This document shows, one piece after another, positions 26,388 to 36,120 of a DNA stretch of 64,000 bases. The translations under genes and the position numbers were made by a program. Position 1 is the first letter of the stretch. Every line of letters begins with the position of its first letter. This DNA is from Pseudomonas sp. B21-028 (GTDB lineage Bacteria; Pseudomonadota; Gammaproteobacteria; Pseudomonadales; Pseudomonadaceae): NCBI RefSeq assembly GCF_024749045.1, contig NZ_CP087184.1, positions 2,046,001 through 2,110,000 on the forward strand, read 5' to 3'. The notes below the pieces were generated by a model. That model saw only the letters and a list, made by a program, of their open reading frames with translations. It was not told the origin of the DNA and ran no database searches.

Positions 26388-27095
26388 ATGGCCCAGTCGG
26401 AAACCGTTGAACGCATTCTCGATGCTGCGGAACAGCTGTTCGCGGAAAAAGGTTTCGCCGAAACCTCGTTGCGCCTGATCACCAGCAAGGCCGGGGTCAA
26501 CCTGGCGGCAGTGAACTATCACTTCGGTTCGAAGAAGGCGCTGATCCAGGCGGTGTTTTCGCGATTCCTCGGGCCTTTCTGTCTCAGCCTCGACCGTGAA
26601 CTGGAGCGTCGCCAGGCCAAGCCCGACGTCAAGCCTACCCTGGAAGAGCTGCTGGAGATGCTGGTCGAGCAGGCGCTCGCCGTGCAACCGCGCAGTGGCA
26701 ACGACCTGTCCATCTTCATGCGCCTGTTGGGCCTGGCATTCAGCCAGAGCCAGGGTCACCTGCGGCGTTACCTGGAGGACATGTACGGCAAGGTGTTCCG
26801 CCGCTATATGCTCCTGGTCAACGAAGCTGCACCCCGGATCCCGCCGATCGAGCTGTTCTGGCGCGTGCACTTCATGCTTGGCGCCGCGGCGTTCAGCATG
26901 TCCGGCATCAAGGCCCTGAGGGCGATCGCCGAAACCGACTTTGGTGTGAATACTTCCATCGAACAAGTGATGCGCCTGATGGTGCCCTTCCTGGCGGCCG
27001 GCATGCGCGCCGAAAGCGGCGTTACCGATGACGCCATGGCGGCCGCCCAGTTGCGTCCGCGCAACAAATCCACGCCGGCCCTCGCCAAGGCGTGA
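26388..27095 (+). CDS. psrA: TetR-family transcriptional regulator PsrA
   Basis: 235 residues. TetR N-terminal helix-turn-helix (ERILDAAEQLFAEKGFAETS, then SKAGVNLAAVNYHFGSKKAL) and a C-terminal ligand domain. PsrA of pseudomonads binds long-chain fatty acids; it represses fadBA-type beta-oxidation genes and its own gene and activates rpoS. The perfect operator overlapping its leader supports autoregulation, and fadBA is in the same neighbourhood. GGCGGAG precedes the ATG at 26388; six codons upstream in frame were rejected. A small GTGGGC/GCCCAC hairpin follows the stop without a T-run. Confidence 0.94.
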   Translation: MAQSETVERILDAAEQLFAEKGFAETSLRLITSKAGVNLAAVNYHFGSKKALIQAVFSRFLGPFCLSLDRELERRQAKPDVKPTLEELLEMLVEQALAVQPRSGNDLSIFMRLLGLAFSQSQGHLRRYLEDMYGKVFRRYMLLVNEAAPRIPPIELFWRVHFMLGAAAFSMSGIKALRAIAETDFGVNTSIEQVMRLMVPFLAAGMRAESGVTDDAMAAAQLRPRNKSTPALAKA

Positions 27096-27137
27096 ACGGG
27101 TGGGCGCGGCTGCCCACATCCGCTAAGCTAGCCGCCC

Positions 27138-27266
27138 ATGCCGACTCTCGTTTCGAATCCGTTTCAAATGTCATTGCACGACCGCGACCTGCCGGGCCTG
27201 GTGCCCGGTGGCGCGGTCGTGCCTGTGCTGCCGTGTGGGTTCATCGTTACTAAGGAAATGCTATGA
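27138..27266 (+). CDS. Candidate 42-residue leader peptide overlapping the nagZ start
   Basis: ATG at 27138, stop TGA at 27264-27266; the stop shares ATGA with the nagZ start codon, the classic coupling arrangement. The peptide begins MPTLVSNPFQ and ends with GFIVTKEML; it is rich in Val, Leu and Pro with no domain. No Shine-Dalgarno is visible, but a TAAGCT hexamer about 10 bases upstream of the ATG could be a -10 box, which would make the message leaderless. The open frame contains the long hairpin 27176-27222. It could equally be an untranslated leader. Confidence 0.35.
   Translation: MPTLVSNPFQMSLHDRDLPGLVPGGAVVPVLPCGFIVTKEML
27176..27222 (+). promoter_or_regulatory. Long hairpin in the nagZ leader
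   Basis: Stem GCACGACCGCG / CGCGGTCGTGC (11 perfect pairs) enclosing a second stem GCCGGGC/GCCCGGT. No T-run follows, so it is not a simple terminator. It lies 40 bases before the nagZ ATG and could affect translation or RNA stability. Confidence 0.65.
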
Positions 27267-28273
27267 CTGCTGGCCTGCAAGGCTCGTTGATGGTGGACGT
27301 CGCCGGTACCTGGCTGACGGCCGAAGATCGCCACCTGTTGCGTCAGCCGGAAGTGGGTGGGTTGATCATTTTTGCTCGCAATATCGAGCATCCACGTCAG
27401 GTGCGGGAACTGAGCGCGTCGATCCGTGCCGTTCGTCCTGACCTGTTGCTGGCGGTCGATCAGGAAGGCGGTCGCGTTCAGCGTCTGCGCCAGGGGTTTG
27501 TGCGGTTGCCGGCGATGCGGGCGATTGCCGACAACCCGAATGCCGAATACCTGGCCGAGCAGTGCGGCTGGATCATGGCGACCGAAGTGCTGGCGGTGGG
27601 TCTCGACCTGAGCTTTGCCCCGGTGCTGGACCTCGATTATCAGCGCAGTGCGGTGGTCGGCAGTCGTGCCTTCGAAGGCGATCCGGAGCGTGTCGCGTTG
27701 TTGGTTGGTGCATTCATTCGCGGCATGCGAGCGGCCGGCATGGCGGCGACCGGCAAGCATTTCCCCGGCCATGGCTGGGCCGAGGCCGACTCCCACGTGG
27801 CGATTCCCAACGACGAACGCAGCCTCGCGCAGATTCGCGCCAATGACCTGGTGCCCTTTGCCCGATTGAGCAAGCAACTGGCCGCGGTGATGCCGGCCCA
27901 CGTGATCTATCCCCAGGTCGATGCCAACCCGGCAGGTTTTTCCCGGCGCTGGCTGCAGGACATCCTGCGTGGCGAACTGCAATTCGACGGCGTGATTTTC
28001 AGCGATGACCTGTCGATGGCTGGCGCCCATGTGGTCGGCGATGCGGCCAGTCGCATCGAGGCCGCGTTGTCGGCCGGTTGCGACATGGGCCTGGTGTGCA
28101 ACGACCGCGCCGCCGCGGAGCTGGCCTTGAGCGCTGCCCAGCGCCTGAAGGTCAAGCCGTCGGCGCGGATTGCACGCATGCGCGGCCAGGCCTTCGCCAC
28201 CACTGAATACCGCCAGGATCCCCGCTGGTTGACGGCAATCGGCGCGCTAAAAGCCGCCCAATTGATTGATTAA
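27263..28273 (+). CDS. nagZ: Beta-N-acetylhexosaminidase NagZ
   Basis: 336 residues. Family GH3 cytosolic glucosaminidase that removes GlcNAc from 1,6-anhydromuropeptides during cell-wall recycling; its products feed AmpR-controlled beta-lactamase induction. Diagnostic blocks are AVDQEGGRVQRLR, the mobile-loop motif KHFPGHGWAEADSH with the His/Asp general acid, and VIFSDDLSMAGAH with the nucleophilic aspartate. AAGGA stands eight bases upstream. Followed by mtnP after 12 bases. Functionally linked to slt at 12 kb, which makes the precursors. Confidence 0.96.
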   Translation: MTAGLQGSLMVDVAGTWLTAEDRHLLRQPEVGGLIIFARNIEHPRQVRELSASIRAVRPDLLLAVDQEGGRVQRLRQGFVRLPAMRAIADNPNAEYLAEQCGWIMATEVLAVGLDLSFAPVLDLDYQRSAVVGSRAFEGDPERVALLVGAFIRGMRAAGMAATGKHFPGHGWAEADSHVAIPNDERSLAQIRANDLVPFARLSKQLAAVMPAHVIYPQVDANPAGFSRRWLQDILRGELQFDGVIFSDDLSMAGAHVVGDAASRIEAALSAGCDMGLVCNDRAAAELALSAAQRLKVKPSARIARMRGQAFATTEYRQDPRWLTAIGALKAAQLID

Positions 28274-29020
<747 letters not shown>

Positions 29021-29180
29021 CGCTATCGCGAGCAGGCTCGCTCCCACACTGGAACTGCGGTGTACCCGCCATGTTTGCACGACGCGAAACCAGTGGGAGC
29101 GAGCCTGCTCGCGATGGCGCCAGACCATTCAACATCGCAGTGGCCTGGGACACCGCTATCGCGAGCAAGCTCGGCTTCCA
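29021..29180. repeat. Three REP copies (GTGGGAGC family)
   Basis: A reverse-orientation copy starts at the base after the mtnP stop (29021-29047), followed by an inverted pair 29093-29180 whose right arm is degenerate (GCTCGGCTTCCATA). It separates mtnP from the convergent helicase gene. Confidence 0.9.
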
Positions 29181-29207
29181 TAGGTATCGGGCCGCCACCA
29201 ACGGGTC

Positions 29208-31899
29208 TCAGCGCTTCTCCAGCTTATCCGGCAACGGCGCAAAGAGTGCCTCGATATCGTCGCTCTGCAGTTTCCAGTCGCCGGCTACGCGGCCGTCGAG
29301 CACGCCGGCGGCGAGGTCGGATTTTTCCTTTTGCAGCAGCTGGATTTTTTCTTCCACGGTGCCCCGGGCGATCAGCTTGTAGACGAATACCGGCTTCTCC
29401 TGGCCGATGCGATAAGCCCGGTCAGTCGCCTGGTTTTCCGTCGCGGGGTTCCACCACGGGTCGTAGTGGATCACCGTGTCGGCTTCGGTCAGGTTCAGGC
29501 CCACGCCACCCGCCTTGAGGCTGATCAGGAAAATCTGGCGCTTGCCGCTCTGGAAGTCCTTGACGGGTGTACGTCGGTCCCGGGTCTGGCCGGTCAGGAT
29601 GGCGTAGTCCACGCCGCGTTTTTTCAGCTCGTCTTCAATGAGTGCCAACATGGACGTGAACTGGGAAAACAGCAGCACCCGCCGACCTTCTTCAAACAAC
29701 TCCTCCAACATGTCCATCAGGCTGTCGAGCTTGCCCGAGGTGCTGCCTCGAGCGGGCGGGGCGTCGCTGATCAGTCGCAGGTCGCAGCACACCTGGCGCA
29801 GCTTGAGCAGCGCTTCGAGAATGATGATCTGGCTGCGGGCGACGCCCTTGCGGGTGATTTCGTCGCGTACCTTCTTGTCCATGGCCAGGCGCATGGTTTC
29901 GTAGACGTCCCGCTGGGCATCGCTGAGTTCGACCCAGTGGACGATCTCGGTCTTGGGTGGCAACTCCGTCGCCACCTGCTCCTTGGTCCTGCGCAACAGG
30001 AAGGGTTTTACCCGGCCATTGAGGTGTTGCAGCCTGACGTCGCTGCCGCGCTTTTCGATGGGCACGCGGTAGTCGCGATTGAAGCTCTTCACGTCACCGA
30101 GCCATCCGGGCAGCAGGAAGTGAAACAGTGACCACAGCTCGCCGAGGTGATTTTCCAGGGGGGTACCGGACAAGCACAGCCGCTGCCGGGCGTCGAGCTC
30201 ACGAGAGGCCTGGGCGGCCTTGCTGGTGGGGTTCTTGATGTATTGGGCTTCGTCGAGGATCAGCACGTGCAGTGGCTGCGCTTTCAGGCGTTCAATGTCC
30301 TTGGGCAGCAAGGCGTAGGTGGTGAGCACCAGGTCGTAATCGGCCAGCCGTTCGAAGTGCTTCTTGCGTCCGGCACCATACAGGGCCAGCACCTTCAGTT
30401 GTGGTGTGAAGTGAGCCGCCTCGTCGAGCCAGTTGGGAATCAGGCTGGTGGGCATCACCACCATGCAGGGACGGTCGAGGCGACCGGCGTTTTTTTTCGC
30501 TGAGAATGTGCGCCAGGGTCTGCAGAGTCTTGCCCAGGCCCATGTCGTCCGCGAGGATGCCGCCGACTTCCAGTTGCCGCAGCGACTGCATCCAGCTCAA
30601 GCCTTCGAGTTGATAAGGCCGTAGCGTCGCGTTCAGGCCCTCCGGTACGGTGGTTGTGTAGTCCTTGATGTCTCGCAGGCGTTGGGCCAGGCCGCGAATG
30701 TGTTCGCCGCCTTCCCAGCGCAGAGGCATGTCTTGCAGCGGATTGAGGCGCAAGGCGTCCGCGCTGTTCAGGCGCAGCTTGGTGGTGCCGGGTTCGTTCA
30801 GGTAGAACTCGCCCAGGGTGGCCAGTACCGGCTTCAGCCGGCCGTAGGGCAGGGCCACTTGTTGCGGGCCGAACTCCGAATTCGGACGGTTCGGCAAGTT
30901 GACCAGGATGAGTTCGTCATCGCGGCGCCTGGCCAGCCGCTCCGGGTTGAACAGTTCGATGTGCGAGCGCATCAGGTTCAGCAGGATCGGTAACAGGCTC
31001 AGTCGCTCGCCGTTGACGATGATCCCCAATTCCAGGTCGAACCAGTCCCGCTCCGGCGTTTCCTCGACAGTGGCGTACCAGTCATCCACGGCGGTCAGAT
31101 CGAAGCCGAAGTCCTCGTCGATCTGCAGCTCCCAGCCCTGGCTGCGCAGTTTTGGCAGATCATTGAGGGTGAACGTCAGCCAGGCGCTGTCGTTGACCAT
31201 CTCGTACAGTTCGCCGGCACTTTCCGGCAGGGCCTTGCTTTGTCGGGTCGCGATCTTGAAGCCGAGGATTCGTAGCTGCTCGCGGTAGGACTGTTCCACA
31301 TCGGTGTGGCGTTTTATCCGCAGCGTTTGGGTTTCCTGGCGAATCAGCACATCAGTGTTGCGTTGGCCGCTGACGTACTCGTCCAGGTAGCTGAAGGACA
31401 GGGCGGCGCGGTGTTGGATGTAGCGCTGCATCTTGCCGTTACGCGGCTCGAAGGCGCTGAATTCGATGCTCGCCAGCCACAGGCGGGGCATCGGTTGGAC
31501 GTTGTCCACCAGCACTTGCGGCGGGGCCTTGGGGCTGCGACTGTCCAGCACCGCCTGGAGTTTCTCCAGCAACTGGGCGTCTTTCTCGGCAGCCGGATAG
31601 GCCAGGGTTTCCTGGACCTGCAGCAACACCGCCGCGCAGTGCTTGCAGTTGATGCGCACCGGACAGGAGCACGCGGCTTCGAGCAGGATCAGCGTGCCTT
31701 TGGCTGACTCTTTAAGGCGAATGGTTTGACGATAAACACTGCCGCCAGAGCCTTCGCAACTGGCGGTGATGGTACTTTCTCCGGCCTCGACGATCCTGAC
31801 ACGGTTCTCCAGCGCGTAGCGGCGCCCGCGCTCCAGGCTCTGCTCCTTGAATCGATTGACCCAGGAAGGTGCCAGGGGTTTGCTCAGGGGCGAGGGCAT
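29208..31899 (-). pseudogene. SNF2-family DEAD/DEAH helicase with SWIM zinc finger, frameshifted
   Basis: About 896 residues if the frame is restored. N-terminal part: SWIM zinc finger ([12 protein letters not shown], near residue 80) and a beta-rich region; helicase motif [12 protein letters not shown] sits just before the break. C-terminal part: LILDEAQYIKN (motif II), LCLSGTPLENHLGELWSLF (III), FSQFTSMLALIEDELKK and AGGVGLNLTEADTVIHYD with QATDRAYRIGQ (V-VI). The frame breaks in a run of eight T on the plus strand (30490-30497). Removing one base joins SEK to NAGRLDRPC and restores the family sequence, so A7 is expected. Either a true null mutation, a phase-variable or slippage-tolerant gene, or a sequencing error. 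Last gene of mfd-csiV-helicase. Confidence 0.85.
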
Positions 31900-31910
31900 A
31901 GGCGCGCCGA

Positions 31911-32477
31911 TCAGTCCGGAATGACGTCAGGTGCCTGCCGAGGAGCGGGCGCGGTCAGCGAGGTGATCTTGATCAGCAAGGCCAGCTGGCCATTGTCCAG
32001 GTAGTTGAGCTGGCCGTTCTTGGTGTGGCTGTTCTGCTTCAGGCGTTCACTTGCGGTGACCAGGCCATTGGCATCGATCCGGTTGATCCAGAAGTCGGCA
32101 TCCACGTCGGTGAAGCGTCCCAGTTTCAGCTCCAGGGTGCCTTCGATGGGAAATTGACCGAACTGTTCGGCGCCGTCGCTGATGGCGACCTTGGTGCCCT
32201 GATCCCCGAGGGTCTGCTGCCACGCCTTGTGCATCAATACCGTGTATTGGCCGCTGGCGTTGAGTTTCTCCACGATGTGCCCCAGCGCCGGGGTGCGCTG
32301 GCTGTCGATGGGCAGGCGTTGCGCGCCGGCGTCCCAGTCTTCCGGCGCGGCGCGGCTCATAATCACCGGTTCGGCGTTCTGGCGCAGCAGAATCATTTCA
32401 ACCTGATACAGATCATCGGCAAACGCCATGGGAGCGACCAGGGTCAGCAACAAGGTCAGTGAGCGAAACAGGCGCAT
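31911..32477 (-). CDS. CsiV-family envelope protein
   Basis: 188 residues. Signal peptide [20 protein letters not shown], then the mature start [14 protein letters not shown], typical of the CsiV family, in which the Vibrio member is a periplasmic peptidoglycan-binding protein acting through BamE/RpoE signalling. Further family-like blocks are [23 protein letters not shown] (pattern) and [18 protein letters not shown]. It lies between mfd (10 bases upstream) and the helicase (11 bases downstream), so the three are an operon. PA3003 occupies the same place in P. aeruginosa. Role in pseudomonads not established as far as I know. Confidence 0.82.
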   Translation of the reverse strand: MRLFRSLTLLLTLVAPMAFADDLYQVEMILLRQNAEPVIMSRAAPEDWDAGAQRLPIDSQRTPALGHIVEKLNASGQYTVLMHKAWQQTLGDQGTKVAISDGAEQFGQFPIEGTLELKLGRFTDVDADFWINRIDANGLVTASERLKQNSHTKNGQLNYLDNGQLALLIKITSLTAPAPRQAPDVIPD

Positions 32478-32487
32478 GGGGCGTCCT

Positions 32488-35400
32488 TCAAGCAGTGGTC
32501 GGGGTGAGGCGCTCGAACAGCGCTTCTACGGTATTGAAACGTTCTTCCGGGCGCTCCATGGGCACCATGAACTTGAACATCGTGGCGCCTTCGAACTTGT
32601 AGCGCTTGGGCTGGCCCTGGATCAGCTTGATCAGTACCAGCGGATCGACCGGGGTCTGGGCCTCGAACTCGATCCGACCGCCATTGGGGCCGCCATCGAC
32701 TTTCTTGATGCCCAGTTGTTCGGCCTGGAGCTTGAGCAGCGTCGTGCGCACCAGGTTCTTGGTCGGTTCCGGCAGCAGGCCGAAGCGGTCGATCATCTCC
32801 ACTTGCAGGTCCTTGAGTTCTTCCTCGTTGGTGGCCGAGGCAATGCGCTTGTAGAGAATCAGTCGCGCATGGACATCCGGCAGGTAATCCTCCGGGATCA
32901 GCGCCGGCACCCGCAGGTTGATTTCCGGCCCGCCGCCCAGGGGCTGGTCGAGGTTCGGCTGTTCGCCCTTGCGGATCGACTTGACCGCCCGCTCCAGCAT
33001 TTCCATGTACAGCGTGAAGCCGACGGCCTGGATCTGGCCGCTCTGTCCGTCCCCCAGCAGTTCACCGGCACCGCGGATTTCCAGGTCGTTGGTGGCGAGC
33101 ACGAAACCGGCCCCCAGGTCCTGGGTATTGGCGATGGCCTCCAGGCGTTTTTCCGCGTCGGGAGTGATCTGCTGGCGCGGCGGCGTCAGCAGGTAGGCAT
33201 AGGCCTGGTGGTGACTGCGCCCGACCCGGCCGCGCAACTGGTGCAACTGGGCCAGGCCGAACTTGTCGGCCCGCTCGATGATGATGGTGTTGGCGCTCGG
33301 CACGTCGATGCCGGTCTCGATGATGGTCGAGGCGATCAGCACGTTGAAGCGCTTGTGGTAGAAGTCGCTCATCACCTGTTCGAGTTCACGTTCGCGCATC
33401 TGCCCGTGGCCGATGCCGATCCGTGCTTCCGGCACCAGCTCGGCCAGGTCGGCGGCGCACTTCTCGATGGTCTTCACGTCGTTGTGCAGATAATAGACCT
33501 GGCCGCCGCGCAGCAGCTCGCGCAGCAGGGCTTCCTTGACCGTGCTCTTGTTCTGCTCCATGACGAAAGTGCGCACCGACAGGCGACGAGCCGGCGGCGT
33601 GGCGATGATCGACAGGTCGCGCATGCCCGACACCGCCATGTTCAGCGTGCGCGGAATCGGCGTGGCGGTCAGGGTCAGGATGTCGACTTCGCTGCGCAGG
33701 GCCTTGAGCTGTTCTTTCTGGCGGACACCAAAGCGGTGTTCTTCGTCGATGATCACCAGCCCGAGGTTCTTGATCTTCACATCGTCCTGCAGCAGCTTGT
33801 GCGTGCCGATGACGATGTCGATCTTGCCCTCGGCCAGATCGGCGACGGCTGCGTTCACTTCCTTGGTGGACTTGAAGCGGCTCATGACTTCCACGCTGAC
33901 CGGCCAATCGGCGAAGCGGTCGCGGAAGCTGTTGTAGTGCTGTTGGGCGAGCAGGGTGGTTGGCACCAGGATGGCGACCTGCTTGCCGCTGTGCACGGCG
34001 ATGAACGCGGCGCGCATCGCCACTTCGGTCTTGCCGAAGCCGACATCGCCGCACACCAGCCGGTCCATCGGTTTGGGCGCGAGCATGTCGGCGCGCACGG
34101 CTTCGATGGTGGTCTGCTGGTCGACGGTTTCCTCGAACGGGAAACCGGCGCTGAAGGTTTCGTAGTCGGCTTTCGGGTCGGCGAAGGCATAACCCTCGCG
34201 CGCGGCGCGGCGGGCGTAGATGTCCAGCAGTTCGGCAGCCACGTCGCGCACCTGCTCGGCGGCCTTGCGCTTGGCCTTCTGCCAGGTTTCCGAGCCCAGG
34301 CGATGCAGCGGGGCCAGGGCATCGTCGCTGCCGGTGTAGCGTGCGATCAGGTGCAGGTTCGCCACCGGCACGTAGAGCTTGGCGCCTTCGGCGTATTCCA
34401 GGGTGAGGAATTCGGCCGCTTGGTTGTCGATTTCCAGTGTCGCCAGGCCCAGGTAGCGGCCCACGCCGTGGTCGATGTGCACCACCGGCGCGCCTTCGCG
34501 CAGCTCGGTGAGGTTCTTGATAACGGCGTCGTTGGCCGCGTCGGCGCGTTTCTCACGGCGTCGGCGCTGCATGACGCGCTGGCCGAACAACGGGCTTTCG
34601 GCCACCAGCGCCAGCGCCGGATCGTCGAGTACCAAGCCTTCGTCCAGCGGCGCGATGGTGATTGCCAGGCGATCCTTGCTCGCGACGAAATCCGGCCAGC
34701 TGTCGACCGTTTTCGGCCGCAGCTTCAGGCGATCGAGCAATTCCAGCAGCACTTCGCGCCGCCCGGCGGATTCGGCGGTAAACAGCACGCGACCGGGAAA
34801 CTCGTCGAGAAAACCGGCCAGCGCCGCCAATGGCTGGGTGGCCTTGGCTTCGATCGCCAGGTCCGGCAGGGCCTTGGCGGGAAAGCGCTCACGGCCGACG
34901 CCGGTCTCCACATCTTGCTGGCTTGCCACCACGCGCGGCCAGTTCTTGAGCCGGGCAAAGCAGTCTTCCACCGGCAGGAACAACTCGGCGGGCGGCAATA
35001 AAGGACGGGACGGGTCGACGCGACGTTCTTCGTAGCGATTGCGCACGTCGTTCCAGAAGTTTTCCGCAGCCTGTTCGATGCCGGGCAACGAGAACACCTG
35101 AGTGTCCTGGGGCAGGTAGTCGAATAGGGTGGAGGTCTCGTCGAAGAACAGCGGCAGGTAATACTCGATGCCGGCGGGGGTGATCCCGCTGCTCAGGTCC
35201 TGGAAGATCGGGCAGCGACGGAAGTCCACGTCGAAGCGCTCGCGAAAGCGCGCCTTGAAGCGGGTCACCGCATCCTTCTGCAGCGGGAATTCCTTGGCGG
35301 GCAACAGGCGCACCGACTGGACCTTGTCGATGGAGCGCTGGTTTTCCGGATCGAAGGTACGCAGGGTCTCGATTTCGTCATCGAACAGGTCGATGCGATA

Positions 35401-35937
35401 AGGCAGCTTGCTGCCCATCGGGAACAGGTCGATCAAGGCGCCACGTACCGCGAACTCGCCGTGTTCGTACACGGTGTCGACGCAACGGTAGCCGCTGGCC
35501 TCCAGTCGGGTGCGCATCTGCTCCACATCCAGCTTCTGGCCGATATCCAGCACCAGGCTGCTGCCGAGCAGGAACCGGGTCGGGGCCAGGCGATGTAGGG
35601 CCGTGGTGATGGGCACTACCAAAACGCCATGACTGAGCTCCGGCAACCGATAAAGGCTGGCGATTCGCTGGGAAATGATGTCCTGGTGCGGCGAGAACAG
35701 GTCGTAGGGCAGGGTTTCCCAGTCCGGAAAATGCAGAACCGGCAGATCCGGGGCGAAGAAACCCAGCTCCTGCTCGAGCCGCTCGGCGCTCTGGCTGTCG
35801 GCGGTCAACAGCAGGGTGAAGCGCTTGGCAGCGCTGGCGGCCTCGGCAATGGCCAGGCTCAGGGCGGCACCGGGCAGGTTGCCCCAGTGCTGTTTACCTG
35901 CCGTGGCAGGGAGAAGCGGAAGACGCAGAACGGGCAC
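32488..35937 (-). CDS. mfd: Transcription-repair coupling factor Mfd
   Basis: 1149 residues, as in E. coli (1148). Removes RNA polymerase stalled at lesions and recruits UvrA. The N-terminal UvrB-homology modules (HFPDWETLPYDLFSPHQDII) are followed by the RNA-polymerase interaction domain around residue 480-550 (VHIDHGVGRYLGLATLEID). The RecG-like translocase then has motif I CGDVGFGKTEVAMRAAF, motif II VIIDEEHRFGV, motif III LTATPIPRTLNMA and the TRG region, and a C-terminal autoinhibitory domain. Divergent from the GAPDH gene; first gene of a three-gene operon. Confidence 0.97.
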   Translation of the reverse strand: MPVLRLPLLPATAGKQHWGNLPGAALSLAIAEAASAAKRFTLLLTADSQSAERLEQELGFFAPDLPVLHFPDWETLPYDLFSPHQDIISQRIASLYRLPELSHGVLVVPITTALHRLAPTRFLLGSSLVLDIGQKLDVEQMRTRLEASGYRCVDTVYEHGEFAVRGALIDLFPMGSKLPYRIDLFDDEIETLRTFDPENQRSIDKVQSVRLLPAKEFPLQKDAVTRFKARFRERFDVDFRRCPIFQDLSSGITPAGIEYYLPLFFDETSTLFDYLPQDTQVFSLPGIEQAAENFWNDVRNRYEERRVDPSRPLLPPAELFLPVEDCFARLKNWPRVVASQQDVETGVGRERFPAKALPDLAIEAKATQPLAALAGFLDEFPGRVLFTAESAGRREVLLELLDRLKLRPKTVDSWPDFVASKDRLAITIAPLDEGLVLDDPALALVAESPLFGQRVMQRRRREKRADAANDAVIKNLTELREGAPVVHIDHGVGRYLGLATLEIDNQAAEFLTLEYAEGAKLYVPVANLHLIARYTGSDDALAPLHRLGSETWQKAKRKAAEQVRDVAAELLDIYARRAAREGYAFADPKADYETFSAGFPFEETVDQQTTIEAVRADMLAPKPMDRLVCGDVGFGKTEVAMRAAFIAVHSGKQVAILVPTTLLAQQHYNSFRDRFADWPVSVEVMSRFKSTKEVNAAVADLAEGKIDIVIGTHKLLQDDVKIKNLGLVIIDEEHRFGVRQKEQLKALRSEVDILTLTATPIPRTLNMAVSGMRDLSIIATPPARRLSVRTFVMEQNKSTVKEALLRELLRGGQVYYLHNDVKTIEKCAADLAELVPEARIGIGHGQMRERELEQVMSDFYHKRFNVLIASTIIETGIDVPSANTIIIERADKFGLAQLHQLRGRVGRSHHQAYAYLLTPPRQQITPDAEKRLEAIANTQDLGAGFVLATNDLEIRGAGELLGDGQSGQIQAVGFTLYMEMLERAVKSIRKGEQPNLDQPLGGGPEINLRVPALIPEDYLPDVHARLILYKRIASATNEEELKDLQVEMIDRFGLLPEPTKNLVRTTLLKLQAEQLGIKKVDGGPNGGRIEFEAQTPVDPLVLIKLIQGQPKRYKFEGATMFKFMVPMERPEERFNTVEALFERLTPTTA

Positions 35938-36120
35938 GGAAGGTTGAGCTCCAAGCGTTGCGACAAAGTCGACAATTGTAGCGGGGTAAAGGGGCGGCTG
36001 TCAGTCGCAGACTACCCGGGCAGAGGGGAAAACCACGGCGCGACAGGCGCGCATTGCTCCGGCGTGGACTCGGCGGCATAATGTAGCCCCTTTTTCAGCC
36101 CCTACATGTGGAAGGTTCCC

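Noticed and set aside
30485..30500. Programmed -1 ribosomal frameshift at the A8 run of the helicase gene
   Set aside because: A -1 shift leads into the wrong frame; a +1 shift or loss of one A is needed, so the standard A-AAA-AAA mechanism does not explain it.
32428..35001. 857-codon plus-strand frame across mfd
   Set aside because: Antisense to mfd, whose helicase motifs are intact; no independent support.
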